Shown in pieces: positions 1 through 4,591 of a stretch of DNA of 7,072 bases. Origin of the DNA: Gammaproteobacteria bacterium (GTDB taxonomy: Bacteria; Pseudomonadota; Gammaproteobacteria; SZUA-229). Position 1 is the stretch's first letter. Each line of letters starts with the position of its first letter. The position numbers and the translations under genes are program-made. The stretch is taken from positions 1-7,072 of the forward strand of contig JAJRTD010000084.1 of the NCBI GenBank assembly GCA_024278435.1. Direction: 5' to 3'. The notes under the pieces were generated by a model. That model saw only the letters and a list, made by a program, of their open reading frames with translations, did no database searches and was not told where the DNA came from.

Positions 1-39
1 GACCGTTGAAGTGTTTTTGTGAATACGCTGTAGCCCGGC

Positions 40-136
40 GTAGGCTTGCTCTCTCCCTTTTTGCGAGCCAATGGAACCGGCTTCCCCAAACCGGTTCCGC
101 TTTTGTAACCCGGCCTTTCAGGCCGGGTTTTTTTTT
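40..136 (+). ncRNA. candidate small RNA (Spot 42/ErsA position), 5' end uncertain
   Basis: Three hairpins follow one another on the + strand. The first is 43-49 paired with 63-69 (7 pairs, one G-U) around a 13-base pyrimidine-only loop, TCTCTCCCTTTTT. The second is 73-80 paired with 91-98 (8 perfect pairs) around a C-rich loop, CTTCCCCAAA. The third is the terminator at 107-136. Pyrimidine-rich loops plus a terminal hairpin with a T run are typical of Hfq-binding base-pairing RNAs. From family knowledge, Spot 42 lies between polA and engB in enterics and ErsA lies beside engB in Pseudomonas; here the element lies just past the 3' end of engB in the same orientation. The start near 40 is a guess from a weak promoter-like pair (TTGAAG at 6-11, CTGTAG at 28-33, spacing 16). 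The alternative is simply the 3' untranslated end and terminator of an upstream gene, perhaps polA, which is outside the window. Confidence 0.4.
107..136 (+). terminator. rho-independent terminator
   Basis: A perfect 9-pair stem, AACCCGGCC (107-115) with GGCCGGGTT (121-129), closes a 5-base loop and runs straight into nine T residues (128-136). The T run follows the stem only on the + strand, so it ends a transcript entering from the left and not engB, which arrives from the right. Confidence 0.88.
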
Positions 137-165
137 GCATTTAGATAATGAAAGATTAGAAACGA

Positions 166-207
166 TTTACCACAGAGGCACGGAGGACACAGAGCCTCTG
201 TGGTGAA
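166..207. repeat. intergenic dyad repeat (ACAGAGG type)
   Basis: ACCACAGAGGC (169-179) is perfectly complementary to GCCTCTGTGGT (194-204). The stem extends outward by a G-U pair and two A-T pairs to 166-207, giving about 14 pairs around a 14-base loop, GGAGGACACAG being its core. Runs of the type 'CACAGAGGCACGGAGGACACAGAG' are, to my knowledge, a common intergenic repeat in many proteobacterial genomes and give spurious 'RGTEDTE' peptides when translated. It sits 9 bases beyond the engB stop codon and could fold at the 3' end of the engB message, but no T run follows on the minus strand, so it is not a standard terminator. Confidence 0.6.
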
Positions 208-215
208 TAATGCTG

Positions 216-866
216 TTATATCCGGGAAGTGTTTGCCAGCTGCAGCCATTGATCCAGTTTGGCGACCAGCTCATCCAGCCCGGTTTTCTTTAAGGCAGAA
301 AATACCTGAACACTGGCATCCAGTTTGGCATCTTTTAGCTGCCTGATGGTCTGCAGCTTGCTTTTCTGCTGGGCGTTGCGTTTGATCTTGTCTGCCTTGG
401 TCAGCAGTATATGGGCGGGTAACTGATAGTGGTGGCACCATTCCAGCATTTGCCAGTCGGTTTCATTGAGCGGGTGGCGAATGTCCATAATAATGACCAG
501 GCCATTGAGCGACTGCTGCTCGCTCAAATACTGCGTCATCAGTTTTTGCCAGGCATTTTTTACCGCAACCGGTACCCTGGCAAAGCCGTAACCGGGTAAA
601 TCAACCAGCCGGCGTTTTTCGTCAAGCGCAAAAAAATTGACCAGCTGGGTACGCCCGGGGGTCTTGCTGGTGCGGGCGAGGCCTTTGTTATCACACAGGG
701 TATTGATTGCACTGGATTTTCCGGCATTTGAGCGCCCGGCAAAGGCTACTTCATAACCACCGTCGGGGAACTGTTTGGCTTTTCCGGCGCTGATCAGGAA
801 CCGGGCCTGGCGGTAGTAGCGGTTGTCGGGTTTGTTTTTTTCTGCCGGTTTGCTCATTGGCGGCAT
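216..866 (-). CDS. engB: ribosome biogenesis GTP-binding protein EngB (YihA/YsxC)
   Basis: EngB is a small cytoplasmic TRAFAC-class GTPase required for assembly of the large ribosomal subunit. The 216-residue product matches the usual length of about 200-215. All GTPase motifs are visible: G1/P-loop GRSNAGKS at 44-51, G2 within TPGRTQ at 69-74, G3 DLPG at 89-92, G4 TKAD at 156-159 and G5 SALK at 190-193. The stretch IMDIRHPL near 126-133 is also typical of the family. The frame stays open upstream to an ATG at 941, which would add 25 residues. I chose the ATG at 866 because an AAGG Shine-Dalgarno sequence lies 6 bases before it and the E. coli protein begins only shortly before the matching region. 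The ATG at 857 is a third option but has poorer spacing. The gene is monocistronic in view and divergent from cytochrome c4. Confidence 0.96.
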   Translation of the reverse strand: MPPMSKPAEKNKPDNRYYRQARFLISAGKAKQFPDGGYEVAFAGRSNAGKSSAINTLCDNKGLARTSKTPGRTQLVNFFALDEKRRLVDLPGYGFARVPVAVKNAWQKLMTQYLSEQQSLNGLVIIMDIRHPLNETDWQMLEWCHHYQLPAHILLTKADKIKRNAQQKSKLQTIRQLKDAKLDASVQVFSALKKTGLDELVAKLDQWLQLANTSRI

Positions 867-870
867 TATG

Positions 871-877
871 CACCTTA
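871..877 (-). promoter_or_regulatory. engB ribosome binding site
   Basis: On the minus strand TAAGGTG precedes the ATG at 866, with 6 bases between AAGG and the start codon. It lies 15 bases before the ATG at 857, and the ATG at 941 lies upstream of it, so it favours 866 as the true start. Confidence 0.6.
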
Positions 878-933
878 ATAACTGATTAGTGAACTCTTGA
901 TACAGGTCATCTTTCATGCAGGGAAATACAGAG

Positions 934-962
934 TATTCCAATATATTGATATTGAAGGAATA
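934..962. promoter_or_regulatory. imperfect inverted repeat, possible operator
   Basis: TATTCC (934-939) pairs with GGAATA (957-962), and inside it AATAT (940-944) pairs with ATATT (949-953), with a GAA bulge on the right side. It overlaps the -35 hexamer of the cytochrome c4 promoter, the usual position for a repressor or activator site. No regulator family is recognisable from the sequence, and AT-rich dyads also arise by chance. Confidence 0.3.
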
Positions 963-980
963 GCGCCGGTAGTGTAGAAT
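952..980 (+). promoter_or_regulatory. sigma70-type promoter of cytochrome c4
   Basis: A -35 TTGAAG (952-957) and a -10 TAGAAT (975-980) are separated by exactly 17 bases. Transcription would start near 987, leaving a leader of about 43 bases before the ATG at 1030. Confidence 0.65.
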
Positions 981-1017
981 TTCGCCACTTTTTTGCCCTT
1001 TTCGGGTGTGTATGTTT

Positions 1018-1021
1018 GGAG
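1018..1021 (+). promoter_or_regulatory. cytochrome c4 ribosome binding site
   Basis: GGAG lies 8 bases before the ATG at 1030. This supports 1030 over the in-frame ATG at 1006, which would put eight extra residues ahead of a normal signal peptide. Confidence 0.65.
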
Positions 1022-1029
1022 TTCAAACA

Positions 1030-1638
1030 ATGAAAAAAATCATTTTTGCTGGTCTGGTGCTGTTTTTTGCAACCTCGGGTACTGCTCTGGCAGGTAATGC
1101 TGAAGCAGGTAAAACGAAAGCTGCAGCCTGTGGTGGCTGCCATGGCATGGACGGTAACAGTCCGGTTGCCATGTATCCGAAACTGGCAGGCCAGAACGAA
1201 GCCTATATTACAAAGCAGGTAAAAGACTTTAAAGCCAACAGCTCTCGCCAGAATGCGATTATGCTGGGCATGGTTGCCGCTTTAAGCGATGAAGATGCAG
1301 CGGATATTGGCGCTTATTTCCAGTCACAGACAACTGCGCAGACCGCGCCGTTTGACGAAAGCAAGATTGCGGCCGGTAAGGACCTGTATAAAGGTGGTGA
1401 TCTGCAGAAAGGTATTCCTGCCTGTCAGGGATGCCATGGTCCGACCGGTGCCGGTACGGCAGGTGTCGGTTACCCGCGCCTGGGTGGTCAGTATACCGAG
1501 TACACGCTGGCCCAGTTAAAAGCATTTAAAGATGGCACGCGCAGCAACGATAACAAGAGCGTAATGCGCTCTATTCTCGAGAAAATGTCAGAAGACGACA
1601 TGATTGCTGTTGCCAACTATATTGCCAGCATCAAGTAA
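1030..1638 (+). CDS. cc4: diheme cytochrome c4, periplasmic electron carrier
   Basis: Cytochrome c4 is a two-domain, two-heme c-type cytochrome at the periplasmic side of the inner membrane. In relatives such as Pseudomonas and Azotobacter it passes electrons from the bc1 complex toward terminal oxidases, cbb3 in particular. The 202-residue precursor starts with a Sec signal peptide: MKK, a hydrophobic core at about 4-18, and an ALA signal peptidase I site with likely cleavage after residue 21. Heme motifs are CGGCH (34-38) and CQGCH (132-136). The candidate distal ligands are Met78 and Met179, which lie at equivalent places (eight residues before the LSDED and MSEDD segments), showing the internal duplication of the family. 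Length and motif spacing are normal. The gene has its own promoter and a strong terminator, so it is probably a single-gene transcript. As a CXXCH protein it is a predicted substrate of the adjacent ccm system. Confidence 0.95.
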   Translation: MKKIIFAGLVLFFATSGTALAGNAEAGKTKAAACGGCHGMDGNSPVAMYPKLAGQNEAYITKQVKDFKANSSRQNAIMLGMVAALSDEDAADIGAYFQSQTTAQTAPFDESKIAAGKDLYKGGDLQKGIPACQGCHGPTGAGTAGVGYPRLGGQYTEYTLAQLKAFKDGTRSNDNKSVMRSILEKMSEDDMIAVANYIASIK

Positions 1639-1677
1639 TTTGGTTTAATCGCAACCATGATCCGTCTGGATACCTCC

Positions 1678-1707
1678 AAAAGGATGGCCATTGCCATCCT
1701 TTTTTTT
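1678..1707 (+). terminator. rho-independent terminator of cytochrome c4
   Basis: A perfect 11-pair stem, AAAAGGATGGC (1678-1688) with GCCATCCTTTT (1693-1703), closes a CATT loop and leads into eight T residues (1700-1707). It lies 39 bases after the cytochrome c4 stop codon and separates that gene from the ccm operon. The four A residues at the left foot could give weak termination on the other strand. Confidence 0.92.
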
Positions 1708-1742
1708 GCCTGAGCACGATTTAATGATGGTACTGTTGGCCT

Positions 1743-2393
1743 ATGCTTGAGATTCAGTCTTTAGAATGTGTACGTGATGACCGGCTGTTGTTCAGTGAGC
1801 TGAGCTTTTCCCTGGGCGAGGCGGAAGTGCTGCAGATTGAAGGCCCGAACGGCAGCGGCAAGACCAGCCTGTTGAGAATTCTCTGTGGCCTGCGCCTGCC
1901 CGAGGCCGGCCGGGTATTGTGGCAGGGTGAATCGATTCGCAGTAACCGTGAGGATTTTTATGCCAGCATGGTATATATCGGTCACCTGCCCTGTATAAAA
2001 GCAGACCTGACCGTGCTGGAAAATGTACGCGCCCTGCTTGATACCCGTTCGCTTACGGTGACCGGTGAGGCCACGGAAGCGGCGCTGGCCAAAGTCGGCC
2101 TGGCCAGCTATGAGGATGTGCCGGGAAAAGCACTGTCCTCGGGTCAGCGGCGCAGAATCCTGCTGGCCTTTGTTGAACTTGCCGGTGCCAGGCTGTGGGT
2201 GCTGGATGAGCCGTTGACTGCGCTGGACGTGCAGGGCGTGGCGCTGATGGAGTCGATGATACTGGAGCATCGCGCCGCCGGTGGCAGCGTGGTCTTTACC
2301 ACGCATCATGGCATGCAGCTGGATTGCGAGATGCGCTCGGTGCGTCTGGGTCGCATCGCCAGGTCTGCCGGGCAGGGTGAAAACCAATGCTGA
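1743..2393 (+). CDS. ccmA: cytochrome c maturation ABC transporter ATPase CcmA
   Basis: CcmA is the cytoplasmic ATPase of the CcmABCD complex; ATP hydrolysis drives release of holo-CcmE from CcmC rather than simple heme export. The 216-residue protein is a single ABC domain of normal length. It shows Walker A GPNGSGKT (34-41), the family segment YIGHLPCIK (78-86) around the Q-loop, signature LSSGQ (131-135), Walker B LWVLDEP (151-157) and the switch histidine in TTHH (His188). Residue 82 is Leu where E. coli CcmA has Gln in GHQPGIK; I recall this position as variable in the family. The ATG at 1743 is the first usable in-frame start after a stop at 1725-1727, yet no Shine-Dalgarno sequence precedes it. 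The 3' end overlaps ccmB by 7 bases, a sign of translational coupling. Confidence 0.96.
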   Translation: MLEIQSLECVRDDRLLFSELSFSLGEAEVLQIEGPNGSGKTSLLRILCGLRLPEAGRVLWQGESIRSNREDFYASMVYIGHLPCIKADLTVLENVRALLDTRSLTVTGEATEAALAKVGLASYEDVPGKALSSGQRRRILLAFVELAGARLWVLDEPLTALDVQGVALMESMILEHRAAGGSVVFTTHHGMQLDCEMRSVRLGRIARSAGQGENQC

Positions 2394-3058
2394 AAGCCTA
2401 TTACTATCTGTTGATGCGTGATTTGCGGCTGGCTTTTCGCAACCGCCATGAGCTGGCCAATCCGCTGATCTTTTTTGTTCTGGTGGTTACCCTGTTTCCG
2501 TTGGCGGTGACGCCGACCACGGAGGCCCTGCGGGCCATGGCACCGGGGGTGATCTGGGTATCAGCTTTACTGGCTGTATTATTGTCGCTGGATCGCCTGT
2601 TTAAGGAGGATTTTGATGACGGTTCGCTGGACCAGCTGATGCTGAGTCCGAACCCGCTGGTTATACTGGTCCTGGCCAAGGTGACCGCGCACTGGTTTTT
2701 AACCGGCCTGCCGCTGGTTATTATTGCGCCCTTACTGGGCATGTTTATGGCATTGCCGGATGAGGCGGGGGCGGTACTGATTTACAGCCTGTTGCTGGGA
2801 ACGCCGGTATTGAGTTTAATCGGGGCAATCGGCGTTTCTTTGACAGTTGCAGTGAACCGCGGCGGCGTTCTGTTGTCTTTAATAGTTCTGCCATTGTACA
2901 TACCGATACTTATTTTCGGGGCAAATGCGGTGGATGTAGCAATGGACGGGCTGCCGGTCAGGGGGCAATTACTGTTTCTGGCGGCCGTGTTAGTATTGGC
3001 GCTGTCGCTGGCTCCGCTGGCAACAGCGGTAGCATTACGCATTACCGCTTCACGCTAA
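2387..3058 (+). CDS. ccmB: cytochrome c maturation permease CcmB
   Basis: CcmB is the inner-membrane permease partner of CcmA. The 223-residue protein has about six hydrophobic segments, at roughly 26-42, 53-69, 104-122, 127-149, 159-179 and 194-218, as expected for the family. The cytoplasmic loop after the second helix holds the conserved acidic stretch KEDFDDGSLDQL (73-84), likely at the CcmA contact site. The ATG overlaps the ccmA stop in the form ATGCTGA, and AGGGTGA ends 6 bases before it, so the start is secure. A 30-base gap separates it from ccmC. Confidence 0.95.
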   Translation: MLKAYYYLLMRDLRLAFRNRHELANPLIFFVLVVTLFPLAVTPTTEALRAMAPGVIWVSALLAVLLSLDRLFKEDFDDGSLDQLMLSPNPLVILVLAKVTAHWFLTGLPLVIIAPLLGMFMALPDEAGAVLIYSLLLGTPVLSLIGAIGVSLTVAVNRGGVLLSLIVLPLYIPILIFGANAVDVAMDGLPVRGQLLFLAAVLVLALSLAPLATAVALRITASR

Positions 3059-3088
3059 GCATGGCAAGATAAAGAAGTAGACGATAGA

Positions 3089-3838
3089 ATGATTAAGAGT
3101 ATATGGCACTGGATACAACGGTTTTCATCACCCAAACACTTTTACGGGATGTCGGCCAAACTGATTCCCTGGTTTACTGTCAGCGCCCTGTTAGTCGGCC
3201 TGTACGGACTGTATCTGGGTTTATTTGTTGCCCCGACTGATTACCAGCAGGGCGAAAGCTACCGCATAATTTTCATTCATGTGCCGGCAGCCTGGATGTC
3301 GTTGTTTGTTTACATGGTGATGGCGATATCTTCCGGCATCGGAATTATCTGGCAGATCCGGCTGGCGGACATGGTGGCGGCTGCCAGTGCTCCGATCGGT
3401 GCTTCCTTTGCTTTCCTGGCGCTGGTCACCGGTTCCCTGTGGGGCAAGCCGATGTGGGGCGCCTACTGGGTGTGGGATGCGCGCCTGACCTCGGAGCTGA
3501 TTTTACTGTTTCTATATTTCGGTTATATGGCGCTGCAGTCAGCCATTGAAGACCAGCGCAGTGCGGACAAGGCCAGTGGCCTGCTGGCGATTGTCGGCGT
3601 GGTCAACATTACGATTATTCATTACTCGGTGGAGTGGTGGAACACCCTGCACCAGGGCGCGACCGTGGCAAAGTTTGACAAGCCGTCGATGCATATCGAT
3701 ATGCTGATACCGCTGTTATTAATGGCGCTGGCATTCAAGCTGTTTTATGCCGCCGTGGTGCTGGTGCGAACACGTAATGAAGCGCTATACCGCGACCGCA
3801 ACCGGCGCTGGGTCAGAGAACTGATTAACGAATTATAA
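3089..3838 (+). CDS. ccmC: heme handling protein CcmC (WWD family)
   Basis: CcmC binds heme at the periplasmic face of the inner membrane and places it on CcmE; it is the core of the heme-loading step. The 249-residue protein has about six membrane segments and the tryptophan-rich WWD motif at about 118-137 (WGKPMWGAYWVWD followed by ARLTSEL). The flanking heme-ligand histidines are His64 in IHVPAAW and His188 in NTLHQG, matching E. coli His60 and His184 with a constant offset of four. The DYQQGESYRI segment (51-60) is also highly family-like. The start at 3089 gives an N terminus that lines up with E. coli CcmC, although the Shine-Dalgarno sequence is weak. The other in-frame ATG, residue 21, would remove only the cytoplasmic lead. 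Confidence 0.96.
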   Translation: MIKSIWHWIQRFSSPKHFYGMSAKLIPWFTVSALLVGLYGLYLGLFVAPTDYQQGESYRIIFIHVPAAWMSLFVYMVMAISSGIGIIWQIRLADMVAAASAPIGASFAFLALVTGSLWGKPMWGAYWVWDARLTSELILLFLYFGYMALQSAIEDQRSADKASGLLAIVGVVNITIIHYSVEWWNTLHQGATVAKFDKPSMHIDMLIPLLLMALAFKLFYAAVVLVRTRNEALYRDRNRRWVRELINEL

Positions 3839-3853
3839 TGGCAATATTGAAAC

Positions 3854-3859
3854 AGGAGA
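3854..3859 (+). promoter_or_regulatory. ccmD ribosome binding site
   Basis: AGGAGA ends 7 bases before the GTG at 3867. This is the strongest Shine-Dalgarno sequence in the ccm operon and decides the non-ATG start of ccmD. Confidence 0.75.
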
Positions 3860-3866
3860 GCAGCCT

Positions 3867-4052
3867 GTGAACTGGTCAGAATTTTTTCACATGGGGGGTT
3901 ATGCCTTTTATGTGTGGACATCCTACGCACTGACGCTGGTTATCGTGGTGGCGAACATTGTTTCGCCGTTGCTGCAGCGCAGAAAAATTATTGCCCGTAT
4001 TAAACGGGCAATTAAACGTGAAAATATTGAGTTAGCAAAGAGTCATGAATAA
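3867..4052 (+). CDS. ccmD: cytochrome c maturation small membrane protein CcmD
   Basis: CcmD is a small inner-membrane protein that joins CcmA, B and C and is needed for release of heme-loaded CcmE. The 61-residue product has the family signature HMGGYAFYVWTSYALT (8-23), one membrane helix at about 14-34, and a strongly basic cytoplasmic tail (RRKIIARIKRAIKRE). It is slightly shorter than E. coli CcmD (69 residues). The start codon is GTG, supported by AGGAGA at 3854-3859. The gene follows ccmC by 28 bases and overlaps the ccmE start by 8 bases. Confidence 0.92.
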   Translation: MNWSEFFHMGGYAFYVWTSYALTLVIVVANIVSPLLQRRKIIARIKRAIKRENIELAKSHE

Positions 4053-4503
4053 AAGAAGCAAGCGCAAGGTATTAATTTTTTCCATAGTATTCGGTATGGC
4101 CATTGCCATTGTGCTGTTCCTCACAGCCTTCAATGAAAATATGCAGTATTTCTACAGTCCGACAGAGGTAAAGAATGGTGATGCACCAACCACGCATGCC
4201 ATCCGTGTTGGTGGTCTGGTCGTGGCCGGCAGCGTGAAGCGTGCCCCGGACAGCCTGAAAATCGAGTTTGATGTGACCGATAGTGCTGAAACCATGACCG
4301 TCGAATATACCGGTATACTGCCCGACCTGTTCAGAGAGGGCCAGGGCATTGTTGCCATGGGTCAGCTGCAGGCAGATGGCCGGCTTGTCGCCCAGGAAGT
4401 GCTGGCCAAACATGATGAAAATTATATGCCACCGGAAGTTGCTGATGCCCTGGAAAAAGCAGGTCATGTAAGCAAGCAGGATGCCGCAGCTGAAAAAATC
4501 TGA
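4045..4503 (+). CDS. ccmE: periplasmic heme chaperone CcmE
   Basis: CcmE carries heme covalently from CcmC to CcmF. The 152-residue protein has a basic N terminus (MNKRSKRK), a single membrane anchor at about 9-28, and a periplasmic OB-fold domain with family segments such as FYSPTEV (36-42) and IRVGGLVVAGSV (53-64). The heme-binding site is LAKHDENYMPPEV (120-132): His123 is the expected covalent heme attachment residue and Tyr127 the axial ligand, matching E. coli His130 and Tyr134. The C-terminal tail is short and charged, which is usual. It overlaps ccmD by 8 bases. An 88-base gap follows before ccmF, wider than other gaps in this operon. Confidence 0.96.
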   Translation: MNKRSKRKVLIFSIVFGMAIAIVLFLTAFNENMQYFYSPTEVKNGDAPTTHAIRVGGLVVAGSVKRAPDSLKIEFDVTDSAETMTVEYTGILPDLFREGQGIVAMGQLQADGRLVAQEVLAKHDENYMPPEVADALEKAGHVSKQDAAAEKI

Positions 4504-4536
4504 AACGGCACTGTTAAGATAAATAGGTTTTAATTG

Positions 4537-4548
4537 TAAGGCGCCTTA
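4537..4548. repeat. 12-base perfect palindrome in the ccmE-ccmF gap
   Basis: TAAGGCGCCTTA reads the same on both strands. A second short dyad, GCCTG-AC-CAGGC, follows at 4566-4577. There is no T run after either, so they are not terminators. They could be a DNA-binding site or weak mRNA structure ahead of ccmF, but sites of this length can occur by chance. Confidence 0.35.
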
Positions 4549-4591
4549 AGCTCGCCCGGACTATCGCCTGACCAGGCACCGAGAAAAAATT

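Noticed and set aside
6..206. 66-codon open frame on the + strand across the left intergenic region
   Set aside because: It runs through the hairpins, the terminator T run and the dyad repeat. The translation 'HRGTEDTE' is the usual artefact of the repeat, and there is no ribosome binding site or family resemblance.
897..910. FNR/ANR-like box, TTGAT-N4-GTCAT
   Set aside because: Only the left half-site fits TTGAT-N4-ATCAA; the right half matches three of five bases, and it lies too far upstream of the c4 promoter for a class II site.
867..941. 25-residue N-terminal extension of EngB from the ATG at 941
   Set aside because: The extension has no counterpart in the E. coli protein I recall, and the AAGG ribosome site lies between this ATG and the one at 866, with good spacing only for 866.
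1761..2387. 208-codon open frame antisense to ccmA
   Set aside because: The + strand frame carries every ABC ATPase motif in order. The antisense translation is rich in His, Gln and Arg with no recognisable domain, as expected from the codon bias of the real gene.
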